A stretch of DNA of 64,000 nt from Mesobacillus sp. AQ2 (GCF_030122805.1 NZ_CP126080.1:1865001-1929000), one strand, 5' to 3'. Numbered from the stretch's first letter, positions 38,808-48,478 are shown. The notes: generated from the sequence alone by a model not told the origin. Translations and numbers: made by a program.

Positions 38808-41144
38808 ATGGCCAAAAAGAAAAGACGGCAATCGAGAAAGAAGAATGCAGTAAAAACAACCGTTCAATATGAACTTGCCGGGTTAGCCTTGCTCGCATTG
38901 GCCATCATTGCGATGGCAGATCTGGGCGCTGTCGGAAGAACAATCGTGATGTTTTTCCGCTTTTTCTTCGGCGAATGGTACATGCTCAGTCTCGTTGGAC
39001 TTGTCGTATTCAGCATCTTTATAATGTGGAAAAGACGACTCCCTTTCATTTTCCACACTAAATTGATTGGTACATACTTGATTATCGGTGCGATTTTGTT
39101 GCTGAGTCATGTGACCTTGTTTGAGCTCTTATCCAATGGGGGGAAGTTTAAAGACCCCAGTGTCATCAAGAATACCTTTGAATTATTTGTCATGGAAGCG
39201 AAAGGCGAGACAAGCACCACAGACCTTGGCGGCGGAATGATCGGCGCAGTGATGTTTGCGTTGTTTTACTATTTATTCGATGCAGCAGGCTCCCAGCTGA
39301 TTGCGTTTCTTTTAATTATCATTGGCGGAATTCTTGTAACAGGCAGAACCTTTACAGAAGTTACGAGTAAGATTATTGCGCCTATGGGCGGGTTCATCAG
39401 AGATCAATGGCTTTCATTCATTGAGGACTTGAAGCAATGGAAAGAAAATCAGCAGCAAAAGAAATCAGTCCAAAACAAAGAAGCTAAAAAGGCTAAAAAT
39501 GAAGGTAAGCAGACAGCCATGGAAGAGGGTTCTGTGGAAAAAACAATTGACATTCCTGTGGAACCGACTCCAGAACCAATCATCTCCAGCTTTGCAGAAC
39601 GGGCATATGCAACTCCGTCTGAAACACAAATACAGCAGCCTGAAAAGAAAGCTAAAGCGGAAACTAAATCCGAAGACGATGGAGAGGACCTGCAGCAGCC
39701 GATTACTTTTACAGAGGTAGAGAATACTTCTTATGAGCTGCCGCCAATTGATTTATTGAAACTCCCGAATAAAACCGACCAAAGCGGCGAATATGAAATG
39801 ATTCATGCAAATGCGGCTAAGCTTGAGCGAACATTCCATAGTTTTGGGGTGAAAGCAAGGGTTACCCAGGTCCATCTCGGGCCAGCCGTTACAAAATATG
39901 AAGTCCATCCGGATGTCGGAGTGAAGGTCAGCAGGATTGTTAGCTTGAATGATGATTTAGCGCTTGCTTTGGCTGCAAAGGATATCAGGATTGAGGCGCC
40001 AATTCCAGGTAAGTCTGCAATCGGGATCGAAGTTCCCAACTCAGAGGTGGCAATGGTTTCTTTACGGGAAGTCATTGAATCAAAGCAGCATAATAAACCA
40101 GGGTCAAAGCTCCAGATTGGACTTGGACGTGATATTACAGGCGAAGCAGTGCTGGCAGAATTGAATAAAATGCCCCATCTCCTTGTTGCCGGAGCGACAG
40201 GCAGCGGAAAGAGTGTCTGTATAAACGGAATCATCACAAGTATCCTGATGCGGGCCAAGCCTCATGAGGTCAAACTGATGATGATCGACCCTAAAATGGT
40301 CGAACTGAATGTCTACAATGGTGTCCCTCATTTGCTGGCGCCAGTGGTAACGGATGCGAAAAAGGCATCTCAGGCGCTCAAGAAAGTGGTCAATGAGATG
40401 GAAAGGCGTTATGAACTCTTCTCACATACCGGAACAAGAAACATAGAAGGCTATAATGAATATATCAAGCGGTACAATAATGAGGAAGAGGCCAACCAGC
40501 CGCTTCTGCCTTTCATTGTTGTCATTGTGGACGAGCTGGCAGACTTGATGATGGTCGCATCCTCAGATGTCGAAGATTCGATCACACGGCTGGCACAGAT
40601 GGCCCGTGCGGCTGGAATCCATTTGATCATCGCTACCCAAAGGCCTTCTGTCGATGTCATTACCGGCGTCATCAAAGCGAACATTCCTTCAAGAATCGCA
40701 TTTGCCGTATCTTCAATGACAGACTCAAGGACGATACTGGATATGGGCGGCGCCGAGAAGCTGCTGGGAAGAGGAGACATGCTGTTCCTGCCGGTTGGCG
40801 CATCGAAGCCTGTCAGGGTACAGGGAGCATTTTTGTCAGATGATGAGGTAGAAGAAGTTGTGAATTATGTGATCGGGCAACAGAAGGCGCAATACCAGGA
40901 AGAAATGATTCCTGAAGATGTTCCAGAGAATACCTCGGAAGTCGAGGATGATTTGTACAGTGATGCTGTGGACCTTGTCGTCGAGATGCAGACAGCATCT
41001 GTATCTATGCTCCAGAGAAGGTTCAGGATTGGATATTCACGTGCTGCCAGACTAATTGATGAGATGGAACTTCGCGGAATTGTCGGGCCATATGAAGGCA
41101 GCAAACCACGTAATGTTCTGGTTGCTAAGTCAGAAGAAGCATAA
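38808..41144 (+). CDS. spoIIIE: SpoIIIE/FtsK DNA translocase
   Basis: A 778-residue septal DNA pump. Four or five N-terminal membrane segments (about residues 20-185), a charged linker with many Lys, Glu and Gln (about 210-300), then the alpha/beta motor with Walker A GATGSGKS (about 461-468), Walker [11 protein letters not shown], and the C-terminal winged-helix gamma domain (about 705-770) that reads SRS/KOPS sequences. It clears DNA from the septum and pumps the chromosome into the forespore. The start follows TTCAGGTGAT. Confidence 0.97.
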   Translation: MAKKKRRQSRKKNAVKTTVQYELAGLALLALAIIAMADLGAVGRTIVMFFRFFFGEWYMLSLVGLVVFSIFIMWKRRLPFIFHTKLIGTYLIIGAILLLSHVTLFELLSNGGKFKDPSVIKNTFELFVMEAKGETSTTDLGGGMIGAVMFALFYYLFDAAGSQLIAFLLIIIGGILVTGRTFTEVTSKIIAPMGGFIRDQWLSFIEDLKQWKENQQQKKSVQNKEAKKAKNEGKQTAMEEGSVEKTIDIPVEPTPEPIISSFAERAYATPSETQIQQPEKKAKAETKSEDDGEDLQQPITFTEVENTSYELPPIDLLKLPNKTDQSGEYEMIHANAAKLERTFHSFGVKARVTQVHLGPAVTKYEVHPDVGVKVSRIVSLNDDLALALAAKDIRIEAPIPGKSAIGIEVPNSEVAMVSLREVIESKQHNKPGSKLQIGLGRDITGEAVLAELNKMPHLLVAGATGSGKSVCINGIITSILMRAKPHEVKLMMIDPKMVELNVYNGVPHLLAPVVTDAKKASQALKKVVNEMERRYELFSHTGTRNIEGYNEYIKRYNNEEEANQPLLPFIVVIVDELADLMMVASSDVEDSITRLAQMARAAGIHLIIATQRPSVDVITGVIKANIPSRIAFAVSSMTDSRTILDMGGAEKLLGRGDMLFLPVGASKPVRVQGAFLSDDEVEEVVNYVIGQQKAQYQEEMIPEDVPENTSEVEDDLYSDAVDLVVEMQTASVSMLQRRFRIGYSRAARLIDEMELRGIVGPYEGSKPRNVLVAKSEEA

Positions 41145-41164
41145 GAATTGACTGTGAATGGGCA

Positions 41165-41194
41165 AAAAGTCGGATGCGTGCATCCGGCTTTTAT
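41165..41194 (+). terminator. terminator after spoIIIE
   Basis: AAAGTCGGAT pairs with ATCCGGCTTT (one wobble), followed by TATTATTG. Confidence 0.82.
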
Positions 41195-41244
41195 TATTGT
41201 TTCTGGGGATTTAGCACTTGTAAAACCTAATAGTGTCATACTAT

Positions 41245-41259
41245 TAAAAACGCTTTCAA
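41245..41259. promoter_or_regulatory. cre-like site upstream of the GntR gene
   Basis: TAAAAACGCTTTCAA differs at one conserved position from the reverse cre consensus. It lies about 115 bp before the -10. A separate 15-bp perfect palindrome AAAATTG-A-CAATTTT lies at 41299-41313. Both are candidates only. Confidence 0.3.
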
Positions 41260-41372
41260 ACTACAATTATATCAGAAATATAGGTTATTTGTCCCGAAAA
41301 AATTGACAATTTTGGTCTTTCTAGCTTTTTTCGACAAAATGTTGAAACTCTATTTATTTATCCTTAAAAAAG

Positions 41373-41381
41373 TGTTATAGT
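41373..41381 (+). promoter_or_regulatory. extended -10 promoter of the GntR gene
   Basis: TGT followed by TATAGT (41376-41381); no strong -35. Transcription would start near 41388. Confidence 0.5.
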
Positions 41382-41405
41382 ATTTTCGATTAGTAGGAAT
41401 GCTAT

Positions 41406-41423
41406 ACATCAGAGGTCTGATGT
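41406..41423. promoter_or_regulatory. candidate GntR operator
   Basis: ACATCAGA (41406-41413) and TCTGATGT (41416-41423) are perfect 8-bp inverted half-sites around GG. The site lies between the putative transcription start and the ribosome binding site of the GntR gene, a good position for autorepression. No second copy is obvious before nupN. Confidence 0.55.
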
Positions 41424-41453
41424 CTTTGAGCAAAAAGGTTGGAGGAACGCCTC

Positions 41454-42179
41454 ATGTCGATCAAATCAGATAACCGGCACCTGTATTTACAAGTAATCGA
41501 TCACCTGAAGCAGGATATTCAGAAGGGTGTTTATAAAGAAAGAGAAAAACTCCCATCAGAATTCGATCTTGCCAAACAGCTTGGCGTAAGCAGAGCTACA
41601 CTAAGGGAAGCCTTGCGGATTCTTGAAGAAGAAAATGTGATTATCCGCCGGCATGGTGTAGGTACTTTCGTGAACGCTAAACCATTGTTTTCTTCAGGAA
41701 TCGAGCAGCTTAACAGTGTTACCGCAATGATTGAACAGGCCGGGATGAAGCCAGGAACCATCTTTTTGAACTCTACGACTACCGGGCCAACTGAAGAGGA
41801 TATCCGTCGTTTTTCATGCTCTGTGGATGATGAAATCACTTTGATTGAACGAGTAAGGACCGCAAATGGGGAACCTGTTGTCTATTGTCTGGACAAAATC
41901 CCCGGAAAAATCCTGTCTGGTGACTTTTCATATGAAGATGAATCACTGCTTCATCTCCTTGAAGTCATGTCGAACAGGAAGGTTACATATGCGGTCGCAC
42001 AAATCGAGCCGATAGGCTATCATGAAAAAATTTCACCGATCCTGGAATGTGAACCCGAAACTGCCCTGCTTGTTTTAAAGCAGATGCATTTCGATGAAAA
42101 TGACGTACCAATCCTTTATTCCGTAAATTACTTTAAAGCCGATAAGTTCAGTTTTCATGTCCTGAGAAAGAGAGTTTAA
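41454..42179 (+). CDS. nupR: GntR-family (HutC subfamily) regulator, NupR-like
   Basis: A 241-residue repressor. An N-terminal winged helix (about residues 8-73, with [26 protein letters not shown]) is followed by a UTRA effector domain (about 95-235). I chose ATG 41454, which follows GGAGG; an in-frame TTG at 41439 overlaps that site. The equivalent B. subtilis gene ymfC (nupR) represses the nupNOPQ nucleoside transporter, and here the transporter genes follow directly, so local control is very likely. A nucleoside or related effector is inferred. Confidence 0.85.
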   Translation: MSIKSDNRHLYLQVIDHLKQDIQKGVYKEREKLPSEFDLAKQLGVSRATLREALRILEEENVIIRRHGVGTFVNAKPLFSSGIEQLNSVTAMIEQAGMKPGTIFLNSTTTGPTEEDIRRFSCSVDDEITLIERVRTANGEPVVYCLDKIPGKILSGDFSYEDESLLHLLEVMSNRKVTYAVAQIEPIGYHEKISPILECEPETALLVLKQMHFDENDVPILYSVNYFKADKFSFHVLRKRV

Positions 42180-42192
42180 TTTTTTCTGAGTT

Positions 42193-42207
42193 ATGAAAAC
42201 GCTATCT
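42193..42207 (+). promoter_or_regulatory. cre site before nupN
   Basis: ATGAAAACGCTATCT fits the cre consensus WTGNAANCGNWNNCW at every position, so CcpA control of the transporter by carbon source is plausible. It lies between the GntR stop and the nupN start. Confidence 0.55.
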
Positions 42208-42212
42208 GTTCG

Positions 42213-42227
42213 GTTTTTCAGAACATT
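42213..42227 (+). promoter_or_regulatory. CodY-box-like site before nupN
   Basis: GTTTTTCAGAACATT matches 12 of 15 positions of the CodY box AATTTTCWGAAAATT. CodY regulates guanosine uptake through nupNOPQ in B. subtilis, which supports this reading, but three mismatches leave doubt. Confidence 0.4.
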
Positions 42228-42267
42228 CCTGCGAAATCCAACAAACATTCTCTAGGGGGTACAAACC

Positions 42268-43365
42268 TTGAAAAAGCGTAAATTTGGTTTGGTAATGTCA
42301 TTGCTTTTGGCAGCAGGCACAATGTTAGCTGGCTGTGGCAGCGATAGCGATGAAAAAGGCGGCGACAGCAAGAAGTCAGATTTAAAAGTTGGTATGGTTA
42401 CGGATGCTGGTACAATTGATGACAAATCATTCAACCAGGGAACATGGGAAGGTATCCTGAAGGCTGAAGATAAATTCGGAGTCGACACAAAGTACCTTAA
42501 GCCTGCAGGAACAACTGAAGCTGAATATTTAAAAGAAATGGGTAACCTTTACGACGCAGGATATAAGTTCATCGTTACGCCTGGCTTTAAGTTCGAAACT
42601 GCTGTTTTCCAAGCCCAAGATAAATATAAAGATGCTAAGTTCGTCATTCTTGACGGAAATCCACATAATGGAGACTACAACCCTGTTGTAAAAGATAACA
42701 CAGTCGCTGTATTCTTCGCAGAGCACGAATCAGGCTTCCTTGCTGGTGTAGCAGCTGCTCTTGAATTAAAAGAAGGTGAAGCTGGCTTCATCGGCGGTAT
42801 GGAAATCCCTGCTGTACAGAAGTTCAACTGGGGCTTCCAGCAAGGTCTAAAGTATGCTAACGAAAACCTTGGAACAAATGTAGTAATCAAACAAGAAAAC
42901 GTTATCTATCAAGGTTCATTTGATAATGCTGCTGCTGGCGGACAAATTGCTGCTCAGTACTATGACCGTGGCGTTGATGTAATCTTCACAGCTGCTGGCG
43001 GTGTTGGAGTAGGTGCTATTAAAGAAGCGAAAGACCGCGCTAAATCAGGCGAAAAAGTTTGGATCGTTGGTGTAGACGTTGACCAGTACGAAGATGGTAA
43101 GTACGAAGGCGACAAGTCAGTTATCCTGACTTCTGCAATGAAGAAGCTTGACCAGGTTTCTTACGACATGGTTCAGGCTGAACTTGATGGCAAATTCCCT
43201 GGCGGACAAACTCTGACTTTCGATGCCAAGAACGATGGTATCGGTCTTCCTGACAAGAACCCTAACCTAAGCGATGAAACTGTAAGCAAGGTTAAGGAAG
43301 TATATGAAAAGATCAAGTCTGAAGAGGTTAAAGTCTCTGCTGAACAAGGTGACTTGTTTAAGTAA
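42268..43365 (+). CDS. nupN: nucleoside-binding lipoprotein (BMP family)
   Basis: A 365-residue BMP/PnrA-type substrate-binding lipoprotein. Lipobox LAGC puts the acylated Cys at residue 23, and the body has GMVTDAGTIDDKSFNQGTWEG and the later TAAGGVGVGA segment. The start is a TTG after TAGGGGGT. It is the solute receptor for the NupOPQ ABC importer, probably for purine nucleosides such as guanosine. Codon use is more optimised than in the downstream genes, and a terminator follows it, so it is likely made in excess over the permease. Confidence 0.93.
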   Translation: MKKRKFGLVMSLLLAAGTMLAGCGSDSDEKGGDSKKSDLKVGMVTDAGTIDDKSFNQGTWEGILKAEDKFGVDTKYLKPAGTTEAEYLKEMGNLYDAGYKFIVTPGFKFETAVFQAQDKYKDAKFVILDGNPHNGDYNPVVKDNTVAVFFAEHESGFLAGVAAALELKEGEAGFIGGMEIPAVQKFNWGFQQGLKYANENLGTNVVIKQENVIYQGSFDNAAAGGQIAAQYYDRGVDVIFTAAGGVGVGAIKEAKDRAKSGEKVWIVGVDVDQYEDGKYEGDKSVILTSAMKKLDQVSYDMVQAELDGKFPGGQTLTFDAKNDGIGLPDKNPNLSDETVSKVKEVYEKIKSEEVKVSAEQGDLFK

Positions 43366-43374
43366 AATAGAGTG

Positions 43375-43405
43375 AAAGAGACGGTTGTTTCCGTCTCTTT
43401 TGTCT
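43375..43405 (+). terminator. terminator between nupN and nupO
   Basis: AAAGAGACGG pairs perfectly with CCGTCTCTTT across a six-base loop, with a short T-run. Partial read-through would set the receptor:permease ratio. Confidence 0.85.
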
Positions 43406-43458
43406 ATTAAAGTCTGAACGGTAAATTTTTGAAATAAGGACTTGAATATTTTCAATCT

Positions 43459-43475
43459 TTCAAAAGTCTTTTGAA
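43459..43475. promoter_or_regulatory. 17-bp palindrome upstream of nupO
   Basis: TTCAAAAG-T-CTTTTGAA is a perfect odd palindrome. A second dyad, ATAGGG/CCCTAT with a four-base centre, lies at 43501-43516. Both are in the 152-bp gap before nupO and could be operator or RNA-stability hairpins. Confidence 0.35.
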
Positions 43476-43557
43476 GTTTTACCAGAAATTCTGTTCCAGT
43501 ATAGGGGACTCCCTATTTAAAAAAGGTATAGAGTCTAATACAAAGGTGAGTGCTACT

Positions 43558-45081
43558 ATGAGTTATGTTGTAGAAATGTTAAATATCCGGAAAGAGTTCC
43601 CGGGTATCGTAGCCAACGATAATATCACCCTTACATTGAAAAAAGGGGAAATCCATGCACTGTTAGGGGAAAATGGTGCAGGAAAATCAACCTTGATGGG
43701 CGTTTTATTCGGGATGTATCAGCCTGAAAAAGGCGTCGTTAAAGTGCATGGAAAAGAAGTGCGCATCACGAATCCCAATGTGGCCAACCGTTTAGGAATC
43801 GGGATGGTGCACCAGCACTTTAAACTGGTTGAGAATTTTACCGTAACAGAAAATATCATACTGGGCAGCGAGCCGCTTAAAGGCATGGTGCTTGATATCG
43901 ACAAAGCAGCAAAAAGAATTGAAGAATTATCAAAGCATTACGGATTGAATGTGGATCCACACGCGAAAATTGAAGATATTTCAGTAGGTATGCAGCAAAG
44001 GGTAGAAATTTTAAAGATGCTTTACCGAGAAGCAGACGTCTTGATATTGGATGAACCAACAGCTGTTCTTACACCAGCAGAAATTGATGAATTGATGAAG
44101 ATTATGCGCAATCTTATTAAAGAAGGAAAGTCTATCATCATTATCACTCATAAACTGAAAGAAATTAAAGCAGTAGCTGACCGCTGTACGGTAATACGCC
44201 GTGGAAAGGGAATCGGCACTGTCAATGTGGCTGAAGCAAGTGAGGCAAGCCTTGCAGAAATGATGGTTGGCCGTCATGTTTCATTCAAAGTGGATAAGAA
44301 AGAAAGTGCTCCTGGAGAGGTAGTACTTAAAATAGATTCTCTATCTGTGAAAAACAATAGAAAAGTAATGGGCCTTAAAGATTTTTCACTTGAAGTCCGT
44401 ACTGGTGAAATTGTTGGGATCGCCGGGGTCGAAGGCAATGGCCAAACAGAGCTTATTGAAGCAATCACAGGATTAAGAAAAGCGGAATCAGGCTCTATCC
44501 AGATTGATGGCACAGAGATCAGCAGCTTGCCTGTTCGCGAGCGACTTGAAAAGGGAATGAGCCATATTCCGGAAGACAGGCACAAACGCGGACTGGTTCT
44601 GGACTACTCGTTACAGGAAAATATGGTTCTGCAAATCTATAACAAGAAGCCTTTTTCAAAAAATGGGATATTGAACAAAAACGCTATGAAAACGTATGCT
44701 CAAAACATATTGACCAACTTTGATGTGCGATCAGGCGAAGGTGCAGTCTCTATCGCCAGGACACTATCAGGCGGCAATCAGCAAAAAGCGATCATTGGAA
44801 GGGAACTTGAGCTGGATCCGAAACTGCTGATTTGTGTACAGCCTACTCGCGGGCTGGACGTAGGTTCTATTGAATATATCCATAAGAGAATCGTAGAACA
44901 CCGTGATAAGGGGAATGCAGTATTGCTTGTTTCTCTTGAGCTGGATGAAATCTTGCAGCTATCTGACCGTATAGCAATCGTTAACAACGGTGAACTGGTC
45001 GGAACAGTGATCGCTGCTGAAACGAACGAAAATGAAGTTGGTCTAATGATGGCAGGCGTGGCTAAGGAGAGAAGCATATGA
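43558..45081 (+). CDS. nupO: nucleoside ABC transporter ATP-binding protein
   Basis: A 507-residue protein with two fused ABC domains. The first has Walker A GENGAGKST (about 36-44), signature ISVGMQQR and Walker B VLILDEPTAVLTP. The second has a degenerate Walker A region (GVEGNGQTEL) and signature LSGGNQQK, as in the sugar/nucleoside class (NupO, RbsA-like). I chose the ATG at 43558 after AAAGGTGAG; an upstream TTG frame at 43471 runs through palindromic DNA. It overlaps nupP by four bases. Confidence 0.94.
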   Translation: MSYVVEMLNIRKEFPGIVANDNITLTLKKGEIHALLGENGAGKSTLMGVLFGMYQPEKGVVKVHGKEVRITNPNVANRLGIGMVHQHFKLVENFTVTENIILGSEPLKGMVLDIDKAAKRIEELSKHYGLNVDPHAKIEDISVGMQQRVEILKMLYREADVLILDEPTAVLTPAEIDELMKIMRNLIKEGKSIIIITHKLKEIKAVADRCTVIRRGKGIGTVNVAEASEASLAEMMVGRHVSFKVDKKESAPGEVVLKIDSLSVKNNRKVMGLKDFSLEVRTGEIVGIAGVEGNGQTELIEAITGLRKAESGSIQIDGTEISSLPVRERLEKGMSHIPEDRHKRGLVLDYSLQENMVLQIYNKKPFSKNGILNKNAMKTYAQNILTNFDVRSGEGAVSIARTLSGGNQQKAIIGRELELDPKLLICVQPTRGLDVGSIEYIHKRIVEHRDKGNAVLLVSLELDEILQLSDRIAIVNNGELVGTVIAAETNENEVGLMMAGVAKERSI

Positions 45082-46157
45082 GACATACCATCGTATCTAT
45101 AATATCGATTTTATTAGGACTGGTGGCCGGGGGAATCCTGATGCTCTTCATCGGAAGCAACCCGATTGAAGGCTATTCCTATCTTCTTCAAGGTGCCCTG
45201 AAGAACCTTGAACGTATCGGGAATACCTTGGCTACGGCAACTCCACTTGTATTTACCGGTCTGTCCGTTGCTTTTGCATTCCGTACTGGTTTGTTCAATA
45301 TTGGTGCTTCCGGCCAAATGTTAGTTGGCGGCTTATTGGCATCAGCTGTTGGTCTAACATATGATTTTTCAAGACCAGTCCTTCTTGCGGTCATGATTCT
45401 GGTGGGAATGCTTGGCGGAGCGCTTTGGGCATTCGTTCCTGGTTTGCTTAAGGCAAAATTCAATGTTCATGAGGTTGTATCGACAATCATGATGAACTGG
45501 ATTGCTTATTGGACGATCTATTATGTGATTCCTGGATACTTCAAAGGGGAATTCCTCGAAACTGAATCCAAGAAGCTGGCAGAATCCGCTACCCTGCGTA
45601 CGCCTTGGCTGACAGATATGTTCCAGGGTTCATACATCAACCTTGGATTGTTCCTTGCGGTCATTGCGGTAATCATTATAGCGTTCATTATCGATAAAAC
45701 GACCTTAGGTTATGAGTTAAAGGCTGTAGGTTTTAATAGATTTGCAGCTGAATATGCAGGCATGAAAGTAAATCGCAATATTATTTTATCTATGCTGATT
45801 TCAGGTGCTCTTGCCGGACTCGGAGGAGTAGCGCTGTACACTGGTAATGCTTCCAGTATCCAGATCGGAATCCTGCCAGCCCAGGGTTATGATGGAATTG
45901 CAGTAGCATTGCTTGGTGCCAATAATCCAATTGGTGTATTCTTCGCAGCTGTTTTATTTGGAATCCTCTATTCTGGTACAGGCTTTATGAATGCGATGAC
46001 TGAAATTCCTCCTGAACTGGCGAATACAATCATTGCGATCATTATCTACTTCGCAGCGACAAGTGTACTGATTGAGCGCTTGCTGAACAAATTCAAGAAG
46101 AGAAGCTCAAACCGAAAAGACAAAAGTGGTCCTGTAGTCGAGAAGGGAGATTCCTAA
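45078..46157 (+). CDS. nupP: nucleoside ABC transporter permease NupP
   Basis: A 359-residue permease of the BPD-transport 2 family with about ten hydrophobic segments and the loop GYELKAVGFNRFAAEYAGM that contacts the ATPase. It has a charged, Lys-rich C-terminus. It overlaps nupO (ATGA) and is followed two bases later by nupQ, so the three form one translational unit. Confidence 0.93.
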   Translation: MRHTIVSIISILLGLVAGGILMLFIGSNPIEGYSYLLQGALKNLERIGNTLATATPLVFTGLSVAFAFRTGLFNIGASGQMLVGGLLASAVGLTYDFSRPVLLAVMILVGMLGGALWAFVPGLLKAKFNVHEVVSTIMMNWIAYWTIYYVIPGYFKGEFLETESKKLAESATLRTPWLTDMFQGSYINLGLFLAVIAVIIIAFIIDKTTLGYELKAVGFNRFAAEYAGMKVNRNIILSMLISGALAGLGGVALYTGNASSIQIGILPAQGYDGIAVALLGANNPIGVFFAAVLFGILYSGTGFMNAMTEIPPELANTIIAIIIYFAATSVLIERLLNKFKKRSSNRKDKSGPVVEKGDS

Positions 46158-46158
46158 G

Positions 46159-47112
46159 ATGTGGCATATTATAGAACAAATTTTTCCTTACGCGATTGTC
46201 TTTACAATTCCTCTTCTGATTACAGCCCTGGGCGGTCTTTTTAGTGAGCGAAGCGGAATTGTCAATATTGCCCTTGAAGGCTTGATGATCATCGGTGCTT
46301 TCTCTGGCGCTTTATCCATCCATTATCTGAGCGGTGTAATCGAAAACAATACGCTCGTTCTTTGGCTGGGATTATTGGCTGCTGTAGCAGCAGGCATCCT
46401 TTTTTCAATCTTGCATGCATTTGCGAGCATTAACTTGAATGCGGATCAAATCATCAGTGGTACGGCAATCAATTTGATTGCGACTGCCTTGACGATTTTC
46501 CTTGCAAGAAATATGACTGGAAGCGGGAATATCCGAATCACTAGTGGATTCACACCTTCGAATGTCCCTTTCTTGTCTGATATTCCGATAATTGGAGATC
46601 TTTTCTTTACAAAAACATATCCGACTACTTGGTTTGTATTGGCCATTCTTTTCATTAGTTCGTTTATCCTTTACAAAACAAGATTCGGTCTGCGTCTAAG
46701 ATCCTGTGGTGAATTCCCGCAGGCAGCAGAGGCAGCAGGAATTAATGTGCGAAGAATACGCTATAGTGGAGTCCTTATTTCCGGTGCGTTTGCTGGTCTT
46801 GGCGGAGCTTTGATCATTGTGACTTACGCTGGTGAGTTCACAGGTACTGTATCTGGTCTAGGATTCCTTGCATTGGCATCCTTGATCTTTGGACAGTGGA
46901 AGCCGCTTGGCGTATTGGCAGCGACATTCTTCTTTGGTTTTGCCAGTACAATTGCAAACGTATCACAGGTAATTCCAGAATTGGCTGTCATCCCGCCAAT
47001 TCTGCTGAAGATTTTCCCTTATGTCGTAACGCTGATCGCATTGGTCATCTTTTCTAAGTCTTCACAGGCTCCAAAAGCCGTCGGTGAAACATTCGACAGT
47101 GGAAAAAGATAA
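46159..47112 (+). CDS. nupQ: nucleoside ABC transporter permease NupQ
   Basis: A 317-residue second permease with about nine or ten hydrophobic segments and the coupling loop GLRLRSCGEFPQAAEAAGI. Together with NupP it forms the heterodimeric channel. The ribosome binding site (GGGAG) lies in the end of nupP. A terminator follows. Confidence 0.93.
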   Translation: MWHIIEQIFPYAIVFTIPLLITALGGLFSERSGIVNIALEGLMIIGAFSGALSIHYLSGVIENNTLVLWLGLLAAVAAGILFSILHAFASINLNADQIISGTAINLIATALTIFLARNMTGSGNIRITSGFTPSNVPFLSDIPIIGDLFFTKTYPTTWFVLAILFISSFILYKTRFGLRLRSCGEFPQAAEAAGINVRRIRYSGVLISGAFAGLGGALIIVTYAGEFTGTVSGLGFLALASLIFGQWKPLGVLAATFFFGFASTIANVSQVIPELAVIPPILLKIFPYVVTLIALVIFSKSSQAPKAVGETFDSGKR

Positions 47113-47121
47113 GTTTTTACC

Positions 47122-47152
47122 AAGAGGTGCCTTTATCGAGGTGCCTCTTTTC
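47122..47152 (+). terminator. terminator after nupQ
   Basis: AAGAGGTGCC pairs with GGTGCCTCTT (two G-T wobbles), followed by TTTC. Confidence 0.8.
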
Positions 47153-47244
47153 TATTCATTCGTTTAGTAACATTTGAGTAAAATGATAACCTTTAAAATA
47201 TAGAAGAAAATGACACATTAAATTTAGAATTTTTCAAACCGTTA

Positions 47245-47253
47245 TGGTAGAAT
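47245..47253 (+). promoter_or_regulatory. extended -10 promoter of the GGDEF gene
   Basis: TGG followed by TAGAAT (47248-47253), 46 bp before the start; the -35 is weak. Confidence 0.4.
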
Positions 47254-47298
47254 ATAGGAAAATGCTGGTTAAAAAAATAGCGGTAAGAGGTCTATAAG

Positions 47299-48384
47299 AT
47301 GAAGCTATCATTATATTTGGATGACCGTGAAACAGAGAAGATATTTTCTTATTTGCGCTGGATTTTCCTTGTTATAGGTGTTCTTGTTTTTTATTATCCG
47401 CCTCTCGCTGACAGGCTGGATTTTACAGAAGAGACCTTCCCACTGCTTTTGACAGTGGGATTCATTTATATGGCCTCTGCACAAATTGCCCTGGTCAAGC
47501 TGCCTCCTGGCAATGAATATTTTTCATTGCTTACAAAAGCAGGTATTGTATTCGACTATGTCGCACTCATCTGGCTGCTTGTTTTAACCAGGGGAACCAT
47601 GTCTCCGCTATTTCCGATTTCATACTTGCTTGTCATGCATGCGACGATCTATTGGAGAACAAAGGGGGCGATTTTGTCCTCTGCCTTTTTAACTCTTGGA
47701 TACAGCATCATTTATGTTACACAGGGACATTTTGAATTTTATACTTCCTTTGTGTTTATCCTGAATCTCGCGTTCATCTGGGTTGTCGGTGTATTTGGTT
47801 CACTTATTGTCATAAGGGAAAGAAAGCACCTCAAGCAAAAGGAAATTTTCCATGAATTGATGTTCACTGATTATCTCACGGGTTTATACAACCATAGGCA
47901 TTTTCAGGAACAGTTGAGGATGCTTACTCTCAATAAGGAAGATTTCATGCTTGTCATGGGGGATATTGATTATTTTAAGCAGGTGAATGACCAGTTTGGC
48001 CACCTGACCGGTGATGAAATATTGAAGCGAATTGGGTTGATTTTTCAGGAGCTGGCCGACCGCCATGACGCACAGGCATTTCGATACGGTGGAGAAGAGT
48101 TTGCGTTCCTTTTGCCTTTAATGGATGAAATGAGACAAGTTGCCTTTTTTGAAGATCTTTATTCAACCCTGGCGGCTGAGGAATTTACCGGGGATTGTAA
48201 AACCATTACGATGAGCTTCGGAATTGCTTCCTCACAAACAGTGTCACTGCCTGATAAGCTATTAGGCTATACCGATCAGCTTTTGTACAGCGCGAAGGCT
48301 GCTGGCAGGAATCAGGTAAAATTTGAAACAGGCTATACATATCGTTTTGATGCTGTATCGGAAATTGCCGCAGCAAGAGAATGA
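47299..48384 (+). CDS. membrane-bound diguanylate cyclase (GGDEF)
   Basis: A 361-residue protein with about six N-terminal membrane segments (about residues 15-175) and a C-terminal GGDEF domain (about 190-350). The active-site signature reads YGGEEF (about 263-268), and the metal/substrate Asp is in GDIDYFKQVND, so it is probably catalytically active and makes cyclic di-GMP. No RxxD inhibitory site is visible in its usual place. The membrane sensor type is not one I recognise. It is a single-gene unit between the nup and ymf clusters and has no B. subtilis counterpart at this position that I recall. Confidence 0.9.
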   Translation: MKLSLYLDDRETEKIFSYLRWIFLVIGVLVFYYPPLADRLDFTEETFPLLLTVGFIYMASAQIALVKLPPGNEYFSLLTKAGIVFDYVALIWLLVLTRGTMSPLFPISYLLVMHATIYWRTKGAILSSAFLTLGYSIIYVTQGHFEFYTSFVFILNLAFIWVVGVFGSLIVIRERKHLKQKEIFHELMFTDYLTGLYNHRHFQEQLRMLTLNKEDFMLVMGDIDYFKQVNDQFGHLTGDEILKRIGLIFQELADRHDAQAFRYGGEEFAFLLPLMDEMRQVAFFEDLYSTLAAEEFTGDCKTITMSFGIASSQTVSLPDKLLGYTDQLLYSAKAAGRNQVKFETGYTYRFDAVSEIAAARE

Positions 48385-48390
48385 AAATAT

Positions 48391-48418
48391 AAAGCTCCCC
48401 ATTTTGAGGGGAGCTTTT
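48391..48418 (+). terminator. terminator after the GGDEF gene
   Basis: AAAGCTCCCC pairs perfectly with GGGGAGCTTT, followed by TG and mixed bases. Confidence 0.88.
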
Positions 48419-48448
48419 GTGTTCAAATTTAATCGAATTGGCAATTGC

Positions 48449-48478
48449 TTGAATTAGACAACTATGGAAAGGTATAGT
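48449..48478 (+). promoter_or_regulatory. possible sigma-A promoter of ymfF-ymfH
   Basis: TTGAAT (48449-48454), an 18-bp spacer and TATAGT (48473-48478), about 135 bp before ymfF. Confidence 0.5.
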
